Assembly (NCBI RefSeq): GCF_007785775.2 | Contig: NZ_VNIK02000001.1 | Location: 186,001 to 250,000 of the forward strand | Direction: 5' to 3' | DNA: 64,000 nt | Source of the DNA: Flagellimonas hadalis | GTDB taxonomy: Bacteria; Bacteroidota; Bacteroidia; Flavobacteriales; Flavobacteriaceae | Part shown: piece after piece, positions 43,943 to 53,267 of the stretch | Numbering within the stretch: position 1 is the stretch's first letter | Layout: every line of letters begins with the position of its first letter | Translations under genes and position numbers: made by a program | Notes under the pieces: generated by a model | What the model saw: the letters and a program-made list of their open reading frames with translations, nothing else | Told to the model about the DNA's origin: nothing | The model's database searches: none

Positions 43943-44902
43943 TTGAACGAACTTATAATAGAACTTACCGACATCAGCCCACAGGATTTTTTTGGGCAAC
44001 AGAACGAGAACATAGAGCTCCTTAAGAAATATTTCCCCAAACTCAAGATCGTTGCCAGGGGCAACAAGATCAAAGTGTATGGCGATGAGGAACTCTTGGA
44101 GGAGTTTGACAAGCGATTTGATATGCTCACCAGCCAGTTTGCCAAGTACAACAAGTTGGACGAGAACATGATCGAACGCGTACTCACCAGCAATGGGCAG
44201 GAAGAGTATACATCATCCAGCAGCAGCGGCGATGTTTTGGTACATGGTGTCAGCGGCAGATTGATCAAGGCACAGACCGCCAACCAAAGAAGATTGGTGG
44301 ATGCCTGCAAAAAGGATGACATGGTCTTTGCCATCGGTCCCGCGGGTACAGGAAAAACCTATACCGGTGTTGCCTTGGCGGTGAAAGCCTTGAAGGAAAA
44401 ACAGGTCCGACGTATCATTTTGACTCGTCCGGCCGTGGAAGCCGGGGAGAACCTTGGTTTTTTGCCCGGTGACCTCAAGGAAAAGCTAGATCCCTACATG
44501 CAACCATTGTACGATGCGCTCAGGGACATGATCCCAACCGAAAAACTGGCCAAGTACATAGAGGACGGTACCATCCAGATCGCACCCATGGCCTTCATGC
44601 GAGGGCGTACCCTGGACAATGCCTTCGTGATCTTGGACGAGGCACAGAACACCACCCATGCCCAAATGAAGATGTTCCTGACCCGTATGGGCAAGAATGC
44701 CAAGTTCCTGCTGACAGGTGACCCAGGACAGATCGACCTGCCCAGAAGGGTGATCTCTGGACTGAAAGAGGCCCTTTTGATCCTGAAAAACATCGATGGC
44801 ATCAGCATCATCTATTTGGACGAAAAAGACGTTATCCGGCATAAATTGGTCAAAAAGGTCATAGATGCCTACAAAAACATAGAGCACCAAAATCAATTTT
44901 GA
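43943..44902 (+). CDS. phoH: PhoH-family ATPase, TTG start
   Basis: A 319-aa PhoH-like P-loop ATPase, possibly RNA-associated. Walker A GPAGTGKT is at residues 132-139 and the Walker B region is [10 protein letters not shown]. An N-terminal KH-like region ([18 protein letters not shown]) is typical. The TTG at 43943 begins [18 protein letters not shown], the usual N-terminus in this family; a longer frame from 43817 would overlap the divergent gene and a likely promoter. purC follows after 1 bp and is probably co-transcribed. Confidence 0.88.
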   Translation: MNELIIELTDISPQDFFGQQNENIELLKKYFPKLKIVARGNKIKVYGDEELLEEFDKRFDMLTSQFAKYNKLDENMIERVLTSNGQEEYTSSSSSGDVLVHGVSGRLIKAQTANQRRLVDACKKDDMVFAIGPAGTGKTYTGVALAVKALKEKQVRRIILTRPAVEAGENLGFLPGDLKEKLDPYMQPLYDALRDMIPTEKLAKYIEDGTIQIAPMAFMRGRTLDNAFVILDEAQNTTHAQMKMFLTRMGKNAKFLLTGDPGQIDLPRRVISGLKEALLILKNIDGISIIYLDEKDVIRHKLVKKVIDAYKNIEHQNQF

Positions 44903-44903
44903 C

Positions 44904-45863
44904 ATGGGGCAGAACACATTGATGTCCACGGATTTTCATTTTCCGGGACAAAAATCCGTTTATAAAGGGAAGGTAAGGGAAGTCTATACACTACAAAACG
45001 ACCTATTGGTCATGGTGGCCACCGATCGTCTATCGGCATTTGACGTGGTCATGCCCAAGGGCATCCCGTACAAAGGACAGATCTTGAACCAGATTGCCAC
45101 CAAGATGATGAAGGACACGGAAGATATCGTGCCCAATTGGTTGTTGGCCACCCCAGACCCCAATGTGGCTGTGGGCAAGGCTTGCGAACCTTTCAAGGTG
45201 GAAATGGTAATCCGAGGATATCTTTCCGGTCATGCCGCCAGGGAATACAAAGCAGGGAAAAGAATGCTCTGCGGCGTTCCCATGCCCGAAGGTATGAAGG
45301 AAAACGACAAGTTCCCGGAACCCATCATCACCCCGGCCACAAAGGCTGAAAAGGGCGATCACGACGAAGATATTTCCCGGGAAGACATTCTAAAACGTGG
45401 TATTGTTTCCCAAGCCGATTACGAGGTATTGGAAAAATATACCCGCGCCCTCTTCCAACGCGGAACCGAAATTGCCGCAAAGCGGGGGTTGATCCTTGTG
45501 GACACCAAATATGAATTCGGAAAGACCAAGGAAGGGAAGATCGTGCTCATTGATGAGATCCACACCCCGGATTCCTCAAGGTATTTCTACACGGAAGGAT
45601 ATGAGCAGCGGCAGGCCAAGGGCGAACCCCAAAAACAACTTTCCAAGGAATTTGTGAGGCAATGGCTCATCGCCAATAATTTTCAGGGATTGGAGGGACA
45701 GACCGTACCCGAAATGGATGACGCTTATATCGACTCTGTTTCCGAAAGGTATATTGAACTGTATGAGAGCATCACAGGCGATACCTTTGTAAAAGCGGAT
45801 GTCTCCAATATCCATGAACGCATTGGACAGAACATTTTCAATTATTTGAACAATTTTCAGTAA
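44904..45863 (+). CDS. purC: Phosphoribosylaminoimidazole-succinocarboxamide synthase
   Basis: A 319-aa SAICAR synthetase, which joins CAIR and aspartate with ATP in purine synthesis. Signatures include [14 protein letters not shown], the active-site region [15 protein letters not shown] and [15 protein letters not shown]. It is longer than E. coli PurC (237 aa), as in the form shared by Bacteroidota and yeast. The ATG at 44904 is 1 bp after phoH; a second ATG at 44922 ([10 protein letters not shown]) is a possible alternative. Confidence 0.94.
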   Translation: MGQNTLMSTDFHFPGQKSVYKGKVREVYTLQNDLLVMVATDRLSAFDVVMPKGIPYKGQILNQIATKMMKDTEDIVPNWLLATPDPNVAVGKACEPFKVEMVIRGYLSGHAAREYKAGKRMLCGVPMPEGMKENDKFPEPIITPATKAEKGDHDEDISREDILKRGIVSQADYEVLEKYTRALFQRGTEIAAKRGLILVDTKYEFGKTKEGKIVLIDEIHTPDSSRYFYTEGYEQRQAKGEPQKQLSKEFVRQWLIANNFQGLEGQTVPEMDDAYIDSVSERYIELYESITGDTFVKADVSNIHERIGQNIFNYLNNFQ

Positions 45864-45936
45864 ATACTTTGTATTCTTCTATTTTTTTGATGTTTTTTGT
45901 GTTGATATTATATATTTCCCACATCAACCTTGACAA

Positions 45937-46191
45937 ATGGATAGCCAGCATCGAAAAAAATATTGGAAAGAAAACCTGAAATACCTTACCATCCTAATTT
46001 TCATATGGTTCGTGGTCTCCTACGGCTTCGGAATCCTTTTTGTGGATGAACTCAATACCATCCGCATGGGAGGTTTCAAACTTGGTTTTTGGTTTGCCCA
46101 GCAGGGTTCCATCTACGTTTTCGTCCTTCTCATCTTTGTCTATGTCCGCTTGATGAACAAATTGGACAAAAAATATAAGCTCGACGAATAA
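45937..46191 (+). CDS. DUF4212 small subunit of sodium/solute symporter
   Basis: An 84-aa two-TM protein of the DUF4212 family: RKKYWKENLKYLTILIFIWF, then GFKLGFWFAQQGSIYVFVLL. Such proteins occur immediately upstream of VC_2705-type sodium/solute symporters and are treated as a small subunit. Its stop codon and the symporter ATG share one base (TAATG), implying coupled translation. Confidence 0.9.
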   Translation: MDSQHRKKYWKENLKYLTILIFIWFVVSYGFGILFVDELNTIRMGGFKLGFWFAQQGSIYVFVLLIFVYVRLMNKLDKKYKLDE

Positions 46192-47966
46192 TGGACATAC
46201 AAACTTGGACGTTTCTCATCGTCGGCCTCACTTTCGCATTATATATAGGTATCGCCATTTGGACCCGGGCCAAATCCACCAAGGATTTTTACGTGGCCGG
46301 GGGCGGAGTTTCCCCATTGGCCAACGGATTGGCCACAGGTGCCGATTGGATGTCCGCAGCCTCCTTTTTGGGCATGGCCGGCATCATTGCCTTTTCGGGC
46401 TATGATGGTTCGGTGTACCTGATGGGCTGGACGGGTGGATACGTATTGCTCGCCCTCTTATTGGCTCCTTATCTCCGCAAGTTCGGTAAGTTCACCGTTC
46501 CCGATTTCATTGGGGACCGTTACTACAGCAATGTGGCCCGAACGGTGGCCGTGATCGCTGCGCTTTTTGTTTCCTTCACTTATGTTGCCGGACAGATGCG
46601 GGGCGTTGGGGTGGTTTTTTCCCGTTTTCTGGATGTTGAAGTGAACACCGGGGTCTATATTGGGATGGCCGTGGTGCTTTTCTATGCCTTTTTAGGTGGT
46701 ATGAAAGGAATCACCTATACCCAAGTGGCACAATATTGTGTCCTCATCTTCGCCTTTATGGTCCCGGCGATCTTTATTTCGCTCATGGCAACAGGAAACC
46801 CGATCCCGCAGATCGGTTTTGGTTCCGCAGGAGAAGATGGGGTCTATCTTTTGGATAAATTGGATGGATTGATGACCGATTTGGGCTTCACGGCATACAC
46901 CGATGGGACCAAATCCACCATGGATGTCTTCTTTATCACTGCCGCCCTGATGATGGGTACCGCAGGTTTGCCCCATGTGATCATCCGCTTCTTTACGGTG
47001 CCCAAAGTTCGAGATGCCCGAAAATCGGCAGGTTACGCCCTGTTGTTCATAGCCATTTTATACACCACGGCCCCTGCCATAGCCGTCTTCGCCCGCACCA
47101 ATTTGATGGAGACCGTTCAGGATACGCCTTATGAGGAAATCCCGCCCTGGTTCACCAAATGGGAGAGTACAGGGCTTATTGCATGGACCGACAAAAACGG
47201 GGATGGAAAGATTCAGTACCTACCCGGTTCGGCCATCGATGGGGGTCAGCCCCAATTTGTGGAAAGTAGAGGCAGTTCGGGCCAACGCATGATCTCCAAT
47301 GCGAGCACATCGCCCAATGAACTTTATGTGGACAGGGACATCACTGTTCTGGCCAATCCAGAAATTGCGAATTTGCCCAATTGGGTCATTGCCCTCGTGG
47401 CGGCAGGCGGTCTGGCAGCAGCATTGTCCACCGCAGCAGGTCTTTTGTTGGTGATTTCCACTTCAATTTCCCACGATTTGATCAAAAAGCAGATAGCTCC
47501 CGATATTTCCGACAAGAAAGAATTATGGATAGCCCGTTTTTCGGCCATGTTGGCTGTGATCGTGGCTGGATATTTTGGCATCCATCCTCCCGGATTTGTG
47601 GCCTCCGTAGTGGCCCTTGCTTTTGGGCTGGCAGCTTCTTCCTTTTTCCCGGCCATCGTGATGGGTATTTTCAGCAAACGGATGAACCGGGAAGGAGCCA
47701 TTTCAGGAATGGTGGCAGGCCTCGCCATCACCTGTTACTACATTGCCCGTTTCAAGCTGGGTTGGATAGGAAATCCAGAAACGGCCACAGAAGCCAATTG
47801 GTGGTGGGGCATTTCCCCCGAAGGCTTTGGCACGGTGGGCATGTTGGTCAATTTCCTGATAGCCATACTGGTATCCCGATTTACCCCGGCCCCTCCTGAA
47901 GACGTTCAGGAAATTGTGGAGAACATCCGCATTCCCAGTGGTGCTGGAGAGGCAATCGGACATTAG
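46191..47966 (+). CDS. Sodium/solute symporter (VC_2705/ActP-like, probably acetate)
   Basis: A 591-aa member of the sodium:solute symporter family with about 13 membrane spans. The early segment ATGADWMSAASFLGMAG and the Na+-site-like ALSTAAGLLLVISTSISHDL match the ActP/VC_2705 group. A long loop around residues 320-385 has an EF-hand-like DKNGDGKIQ. The pairing with DUF4212 upstream and acs 61 bp downstream points to uptake of acetate or another short carboxylate, which is an inference. Confidence 0.88.
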   Translation: MDIQTWTFLIVGLTFALYIGIAIWTRAKSTKDFYVAGGGVSPLANGLATGADWMSAASFLGMAGIIAFSGYDGSVYLMGWTGGYVLLALLLAPYLRKFGKFTVPDFIGDRYYSNVARTVAVIAALFVSFTYVAGQMRGVGVVFSRFLDVEVNTGVYIGMAVVLFYAFLGGMKGITYTQVAQYCVLIFAFMVPAIFISLMATGNPIPQIGFGSAGEDGVYLLDKLDGLMTDLGFTAYTDGTKSTMDVFFITAALMMGTAGLPHVIIRFFTVPKVRDARKSAGYALLFIAILYTTAPAIAVFARTNLMETVQDTPYEEIPPWFTKWESTGLIAWTDKNGDGKIQYLPGSAIDGGQPQFVESRGSSGQRMISNASTSPNELYVDRDITVLANPEIANLPNWVIALVAAGGLAAALSTAAGLLLVISTSISHDLIKKQIAPDISDKKELWIARFSAMLAVIVAGYFGIHPPGFVASVVALAFGLAASSFFPAIVMGIFSKRMNREGAISGMVAGLAITCYYIARFKLGWIGNPETATEANWWWGISPEGFGTVGMLVNFLIAILVSRFTPAPPEDVQEIVENIRIPSGAGEAIGH

Positions 47967-48027
47967 GACTGTACTAGGATTGCCCTCTTTTTTCGTATTT
48001 TTAAGCACATAAAATTTAATAAGCAGC

Positions 48028-49935
48028 ATGAGTAATTACCACATCAAACATTTGGAGGAATATTTTCAGGTCTATCGTAAATCTGTCAGAAACCCTGAAA
48101 GTTTTTGGGAAGAAGTAGCCGAGGAACATTTTCATTGGAGAAAGCGGTGGAACTCTGTTTTGGAGTGGGATTTTACAACGCCGGAAATCAAATGGTTTGA
48201 TGGGGCCGAGCTCAATATTACCGAAAATTGCATCGATCGCCATTTACGCATTCGTGGGGACAAGACGGCCATCATTTTTGAACCCAATGACCCCAAAGAG
48301 GCTGCCGAACATATCACCTATACCCAGTTGCACGAGCGTGTGTGCAAGTTTGCGAACGTGCTGAAGGACCAAGGTGTCAAAAAAGGGGATAGGGTCGTGG
48401 TCTATTTGCCCATGATCCCGGAACTGGCCATATCCATATTGGCCTGTGCGCGTATCGGAGCGGTCCATTCCGTGGTTTTTGCCGGATTTTCATCCACCGC
48501 TTTGGCCACTAGGATCAATGATTGTGGGGCCAAGATTGTTTTGACCTCTGATGGTTCCTACAGGGGGAACAAGACCATCGACCTCAAAGGTATTGTGGAC
48601 GATGCCTTGGAACAATGTCCTGGCGTGGACACCGTTTTGGTGAAAAAGCGAACCGGGGAAAAAGTGGAAATGAAAGCGGGACGTGACCAATGGATAGAGC
48701 CCTTGTTGGACAAGGCCTATTCCGACTGTGTTCCTGAAATTGTGGATGCCGAACATCCTTTGTTCATATTATACACCTCTGGTTCAACGGGTCGCCCCAA
48801 AGGGATGGTCCATACTACTGGTGGATATATGGTGTACACAGCCTATACCTTCAAAAATGTGTTCCAGTATAGGGAAGAGGATGTCTATTGGTGTACGGCC
48901 GATATTGGTTGGATAACCGGCCACTCCTATATTGTGTATGGCCCATTGGCCAATGGAGCCACCACGGTCATGTTTGAAGGTGTTCCTTCCTATCCAGACC
49001 ATGGAAGGTTCTGGGAGGTCGTGGAGAAGCATAAGGTGACCCAATTTTATACCGCCCCAACGGCAATAAGGGCCTTGGCCAAAAAGGACTTGGACTTCGT
49101 TACCAAATATGACCTTTCCAGCCTTAAAGTGTTGGGAACTGTGGGAGAACCCATCAATGAGGAAGCATGGCACTGGTACAATGACCACGTAGGGAACAAA
49201 AAGTGCCCCATTGTGGACACCTGGTGGCAAACGGAGACAGGAGGTATCCTGATTTCTCCCATCCCATTTTCGACCCCCACAAAACCTACCTATGCCACCT
49301 TGCCCATGCCAGGTATACAGCCGGCATTGATGGACGAAAATGGCAAGGAAATCAAAGGCAACCAGGTTGATGGCCGACTGTGCATCAAATTCCCGTGGCC
49401 TTCCATTGCGCGTACTATTTGGGGAGACCATAAAAGATATAGGGACACGTACTTTGCTGCTTTCGAGGGCATGTATTTTACAGGTGATGGGGCTTTGAGG
49501 GATGAAGTGGGCTATTACCGTATCACCGGAAGGGTCGATGATGTGATCATTGTTTCCGGGCATAATTTGGGTACCGCACCGATCGAGGATGCCATCAATG
49601 AGCACCCAGCGGTCGCCGAATCGGCCATTGTTGGTTTCCCACACGATATCAAAGGGAATGCGTTATACGGCTTTGTCATCTTGAAGGAGACTGGGGAAGG
49701 ACGGAATCGGGAAAACCTTGAAAAGGAGATCAATCAACTCATTACGGAGCATATTGGTCCTATCGCCAAATTGGACAAGATCCAATTTGTGGAAGGCCTG
49801 CCCAAGACCCGTAGTGGTAAGATCATGAGGCGTATCCTTCGTAAAATAGCATCCAAGGACACCGATAATTTAGGGGACACTTCAACTTTGTTGAACCCAG
49901 AAGTAGTTGAGGGCATTATAAAGGAAAGCAAATGA
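48028..49935 (+). CDS. acs: Acetyl-CoA synthetase
   Basis: A 635-aa AMP-forming acetate-CoA ligase. The phosphate loop YTSGSTGRPKG is at residues 249-259. The region VDTWWQTETGG binds acyl-AMP, and PKTRSGKIMRR near residue 598 holds the catalytic lysine that is acetylated in regulated Acs enzymes. It activates acetate to acetyl-CoA, following the symporter gene on the same strand. It converges with the exonuclease gene, 1 bp away. Confidence 0.95.
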   Translation: MSNYHIKHLEEYFQVYRKSVRNPESFWEEVAEEHFHWRKRWNSVLEWDFTTPEIKWFDGAELNITENCIDRHLRIRGDKTAIIFEPNDPKEAAEHITYTQLHERVCKFANVLKDQGVKKGDRVVVYLPMIPELAISILACARIGAVHSVVFAGFSSTALATRINDCGAKIVLTSDGSYRGNKTIDLKGIVDDALEQCPGVDTVLVKKRTGEKVEMKAGRDQWIEPLLDKAYSDCVPEIVDAEHPLFILYTSGSTGRPKGMVHTTGGYMVYTAYTFKNVFQYREEDVYWCTADIGWITGHSYIVYGPLANGATTVMFEGVPSYPDHGRFWEVVEKHKVTQFYTAPTAIRALAKKDLDFVTKYDLSSLKVLGTVGEPINEEAWHWYNDHVGNKKCPIVDTWWQTETGGILISPIPFSTPTKPTYATLPMPGIQPALMDENGKEIKGNQVDGRLCIKFPWPSIARTIWGDHKRYRDTYFAAFEGMYFTGDGALRDEVGYYRITGRVDDVIIVSGHNLGTAPIEDAINEHPAVAESAIVGFPHDIKGNALYGFVILKETGEGRNRENLEKEINQLITEHIGPIAKLDKIQFVEGLPKTRSGKIMRRILRKIASKDTDNLGDTSTLLNPEVVEGIIKESK

Positions 49936-49936
49936 T

Positions 49937-50617
49937 CTAAAGACCGAATTTTGGAGGGTCTTGTTTTTTAATGAGATCCTTTAAATTTCTTGGGGTCAAT
50001 TTTTCCACAATCCGTAGAAACGCGATTGCGGTGATGAGTGCATCACCGAGAGCCGTGTGTCTGTCCTTTTTTGAAATGCTGAACTTTTCGGCCAGCTCGT
50101 CCAAGGCATATTTTTCTTTTTTCTGGAGCACATTGGAAATGAGGAGGGTCCTTTTGTAGAGCAGTCCTGTGTCCAAGGTTTTGTTTTTTAGTTTGGGAAG
50201 CCCGTTTCTTCTGAGTGCCGCATTCACCATGTTTACGTCAAACATCACATGGTGGCCGACCAACACATGGTTTTTTATGTAGCCGAGAAACAGTTTTAGG
50301 GCTTCCAACTCGGAAATGCGCTCTCGTTTGCCCTTCCTGAGTATACCATGGATTTCCGCACTTTCGGCATCGTAGTGTTCTTGATGGATATAGACTTCAA
50401 AACTGTCCTTCACAGCTATGCTGCCGTTCATCAATTTCACTGCACCGATACACAACATTCGGTCCCTGTCCAAACGGAACCCCGTGGTCTCGGTGTCCCA
50501 GACGACAAAGGTATTCTCCTGTACCTTATCTGGAAGTTTTTGATGGAAACCATCCTCATATTCCCACCAAAATGGAGGAAGTTCCAGTTGTTTTTTTGAG
50601 GAGAACGGCCACATCAC
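49937..50617 (-). CDS. DnaQ-like DEDDh 3'-5' exonuclease
   Basis: A 226-aa exonuclease of the DnaQ/PolC-epsilon superfamily. Exo I is VWDTETTGF, Exo II is VLVGHHVMFDVNM, and Exo III is KDRHTALGDALITA, the His-Asp form (DEDDh). The gene regularly accompanies DUF294/CBS proteins next to acs and symporter genes in diverse bacteria. It overlaps the DUF294 gene by 4 bp. Its substrate and why it sits in an acetate module are not known. Confidence 0.9.
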   Translation of the reverse strand: MMWPFSSKKQLELPPFWWEYEDGFHQKLPDKVQENTFVVWDTETTGFRLDRDRMLCIGAVKLMNGSIAVKDSFEVYIHQEHYDAESAEIHGILRKGKRERISELEALKLFLGYIKNHVLVGHHVMFDVNMVNAALRRNGLPKLKNKTLDTGLLYKRTLLISNVLQKKEKYALDELAEKFSISKKDRHTALGDALITAIAFLRIVEKLTPRNLKDLIKKQDPPKFGL

Positions 50618-52539
50618 CTTAATAGGGTTTTGACTTGGAACCGTATTTCGATCAACGATTGGATTTCTTTGATGGTCTTGAAGGTCCTTTTCAGTTTGAT
50701 CTTTTCCTCTTTGTTCAGTTTGTCCAATGCAATGAACCTGCCCGAATCGTTGTGAAGCAAACCATGTTTGGTCCTAAACTTCAAAAGTGCCTTGCTGGCA
50801 TAGGAGCAGGCGAGATAAACTTCCTTGTTCTGCGGTTCCAGTTCTGCCAGTTTCTCATAACGCTCGGCGGTGTTGTTGATGGATTTCACGGAATGCGAAA
50901 GGATCAGTACCCGGGCAGCATCCACCAAAGGCATGAGTGCACGCAGTTTTAGGTCGAAGAAATCCTTGTGGGCACCATCCTGTTCAACCAAAAAATCCCT
51001 AAAAAAGCCTGATGGGGAGGGATTTTGCAAGGCACCGCTGGCCAAATGGGTAAGGAACTGGGGGAATTTCTTCACATTGTCAAAAATGTGCAACGAAAGC
51101 TGATCGGCCAATGCCTTTTCACCATAGGTGACATTAAAATCAAAAAAGATGGAGGACAGCAGCACTTCATCCGGTCCTGGGTTACCCATCCAATGGGTGG
51201 TCACTTCCTTCCATTCATCCAGACTGTGGCACCACAACGGATTGGAGGCCATCATTTCCGCTGGGCAATATTCAAACCCTATCGTGTTCAGTTCCGTGGA
51301 GATGATACTACCGAGCTTTAGAAAATAGTCGCGAGTGGCCTCAGACTCTTCATCAGGCACATTTTCATAGAGAATGGCATTGTCTTGGTCGGTGTTCAGC
51401 AATTGTTCGCCCCTGCCTTGACTGCCCATGGTGAGCCACGTAAACTTGACAGGCGGTTCCGTTTCCATTTTTTTGATGGAGATGTCGATGACCTGCTTGA
51501 TGGTGGCATCATTGAGTTCAGAGATGATCTTGGACACCAGCCCAATGGGGATGTTCTCGTCCAAATATCCTTGCAACAAGCTCACGATGTTTTGTCGGAT
51601 ACCTCGCAATCGCTTGGAATCCTTGGCCCTTTTGATGGCCCGTAGCAGTACGGCGGGGTTGTTCCCCATGGCTACCATGACGTCGTGTTTTGAAAGTATC
51701 CCGACTGCGGGTGTATCAGTGGTTCCATCCTCGGTGAGCACCAAGTGGCTGATATTGCTCTTCATCATGGCCATTTGTGCCTGCGTCACCGTTAACTCCT
51801 TCGGATAAGTGATGGCAGGAGTCGTCATGATGGATTTTGCATTTCCGGTGATGGGAAACAGCCCGGTCGCCACTTTTTCCCGTAGATCTTTATCGGTTAT
51901 GATGCCCACGGGCAATCCTTCCTTTACCACGAGGATACAACTTACATTGTGCTTGCCCATGGTGTTGGCAATGGTCTTGATCTGGGTGCCCTCGGTACAG
52001 GTGACCAAGTCCGAGGAATATCGCACGGGCTGCAGGTCCAACAATTTGGTTTCCGTTCCACCTCCATCCCCCGAGGCAGTGGTGATTCCGTACAGTTTCC
52101 CCCGATGCTTTTGCGAGTAGGGATTGCGGGTGTTGGAAGCAAAACTCTCTATCAAAAAGTCTCCGACCCGATGGTTTTGCAAAGCAAGCGGTTTAAATTC
52201 CTTGATGGGAATGGCATAGAGGATGGTCTCCTCATGCGCCTTGGCCTCCAGTTTATAGTTTTCGTGGGCCAATAAAGGTCGAAGGCCAAAAATATCGCCC
52301 TCGTCACAGATGTCCAAAATCTGGGTTGAACCTTTTTTGGTAAGTGCCACAGCGCCTTTGTGGACCACATAAAAGCAATCGTGGGGAGCTTCTTTTTCCG
52401 AAAAAATGATGCTATTGTTTTCCTTGTGCACAATGGTTACCTCATAGGAAAGGGTTTCAAGCTGACCGCTTTCCAATGCACTGAACGGAGGATAGTTTTT
52501 TAGGAAATCCGCGACACGTTCGGAAATGGTATTCTTCAT
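50614..52539 (-). CDS. DUF294 nucleotidyltransferase with cNMP and CBS domains
   Basis: A 641-aa cytoplasmic protein. It has an N-terminal cyclic-nucleotide-binding-like domain (residues 15-130), two CBS domains (about 170-290; IVVKEGLPVGIITDKDLRE and VGILSKHDVMVAMG) and a GlnD-like nucleotidyltransferase domain with TMGSQGRGEQLLNTDQDNAI (GS...DxD), then a DUF294 C-terminal helical domain. It probably senses an adenine nucleotide and modifies a partner, perhaps the acetate symporter or Acs (inference from context). It is coupled to the exonuclease by a 4-bp overlap. Confidence 0.88.
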   Translation of the reverse strand: MKNTISERVADFLKNYPPFSALESGQLETLSYEVTIVHKENNSIIFSEKEAPHDCFYVVHKGAVALTKKGSTQILDICDEGDIFGLRPLLAHENYKLEAKAHEETILYAIPIKEFKPLALQNHRVGDFLIESFASNTRNPYSQKHRGKLYGITTASGDGGGTETKLLDLQPVRYSSDLVTCTEGTQIKTIANTMGKHNVSCILVVKEGLPVGIITDKDLREKVATGLFPITGNAKSIMTTPAITYPKELTVTQAQMAMMKSNISHLVLTEDGTTDTPAVGILSKHDVMVAMGNNPAVLLRAIKRAKDSKRLRGIRQNIVSLLQGYLDENIPIGLVSKIISELNDATIKQVIDISIKKMETEPPVKFTWLTMGSQGRGEQLLNTDQDNAILYENVPDEESEATRDYFLKLGSIISTELNTIGFEYCPAEMMASNPLWCHSLDEWKEVTTHWMGNPGPDEVLLSSIFFDFNVTYGEKALADQLSLHIFDNVKKFPQFLTHLASGALQNPSPSGFFRDFLVEQDGAHKDFFDLKLRALMPLVDAARVLILSHSVKSINNTAERYEKLAELEPQNKEVYLACSYASKALLKFRTKHGLLHNDSGRFIALDKLNKEEKIKLKRTFKTIKEIQSLIEIRFQVKTLLR

Positions 52540-52585
52540 GTCACAAATGTATGTCTAAAACCATGAAAGTGAATGGGAGGAAAAG

Positions 52586-52616
52586 AAAAAAGACCATCAA
52601 ATTGATGGTCTTTTTT
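52586..52616 (-). terminator. Terminator after tRNA-Met
   Basis: AAAAAAGACCATC (52586-52598) pairs with GATGGTCTTTTTT (52604-52616), a 13-bp stem with a 5-nt loop directly 3' of the tRNA on the minus strand. The symmetrical A/T runs mean it could work in both directions. Confidence 0.75.
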
Positions 52617-52617
52617 G

Positions 52618-52691
52618 TAGCGAGAGGGAGACTTGAACTCCCGACCTCAGGGTTATGAATCCTGCGCTCTAACCACCTGAGCTACCTCGCC
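52618..52691 (-). tRNA. tRNA-Met (CAT), elongator type
   Basis: A complete 74-nt cloverleaf. It has acceptor GGCGAGG/TCTCGCT with two G-U pairs, D arm GCTC/GAGC, anticodon loop TTCATAA (anticodon CAT), T arm GGGAG-TTCAAGT-CTCCC and discriminator A; CCA is not encoded. G1 can pair with U72, so it is elongator-like rather than initiator. The anticodon stem has an A-C mismatch at the loop end, so tRNA-Ile with a lysidine-modified CAT anticodon cannot be fully excluded by eye. Confidence 0.9.
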
Positions 52692-52711
52692 GTGATTCTG
52701 TTAAGCGGGTG

Positions 52712-52743
52712 CAAATATATAGTTTAATTTTTGCTGAATCAAA
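52712..52743 (-). promoter_or_regulatory. Bacteroidota promoter for tRNA-Met
   Basis: On the minus strand TTTG (52740-52743) and TATATTTG (52712-52719) are separated by 20 nt, an ideal -33/-7 arrangement. Transcription would start near 52706, about 15 nt before the mature tRNA. Confidence 0.65.
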
Positions 52744-52829
52744 ATTCGGGATTAATTTATTAATTGACATTTATTTTTTTATCTTCCCAAACTATATCAA
52801 ATGTTGAAAAGGATAATAAGGACATTATA

Positions 52830-53213
52830 ATGAGCGATAAGGTTAAATTTGAAATTGAATTTGTCATACAAGCATCCCCACAGTTGCTTTACCAATATAT
52901 CTCCACCCCTTCGGGCCTTTCCGAGTGGTATGCCGACAATGTGAATTCCCGTGGCGAAGTGTTCACCTTTATCTGGGATGGGGCAGAGGAGAAGGCCAAA
53001 ATGCTGAAACGGAAAAGTGAGGAATTTGTGAAATTTTCATGGGTGGAGAACGAGGATGGTTCCTTTTTTGAAATGCGGATCATCGTGGATGAGATCACCA
53101 AGGACGTTTCCCTCTTCATCACCGATTTTGCAGAAGACGATGAAGTGGATGAGGCAAAAATGCTCTGGGAAAACCAAATATCCGACCTGAAACAAGTTCT
53201 AGGTTCCAAATAG
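52830..53213 (+). CDS. START-like (AHA1/SRPBCC) domain protein
   Basis: A 127-aa single-domain protein of the START-like/SRPBCC superfamily: EFVIQASPQLLYQYISTPSGLSEWYADNV is the typical start of AHA1-like domains and is common as a short stand-alone protein in Flavobacteria. The ATG at 52830 (MSDKVKFEIEF) is chosen; an upstream frame extension to 52764 has no family similarity. The ligand is unknown. The aminotransferase follows 54 bp downstream. Confidence 0.83.
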   Translation: MSDKVKFEIEFVIQASPQLLYQYISTPSGLSEWYADNVNSRGEVFTFIWDGAEEKAKMLKRKSEEFVKFSWVENEDGSFFEMRIIVDEITKDVSLFITDFAEDDEVDEAKMLWENQISDLKQVLGSK

Positions 53214-53267
53214 ACCATTTCTCCGTGATACCGTATCTTTGGTCCCGATAAAAACGGGATTTTTTTC

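Noticed and set aside
45864-45936. Promoter TATATTTC before the DUF4212/symporter genes
   Set aside because: Lacks the final G of TAnnTTTG and has no well-spaced -33 element; too weak to annotate.
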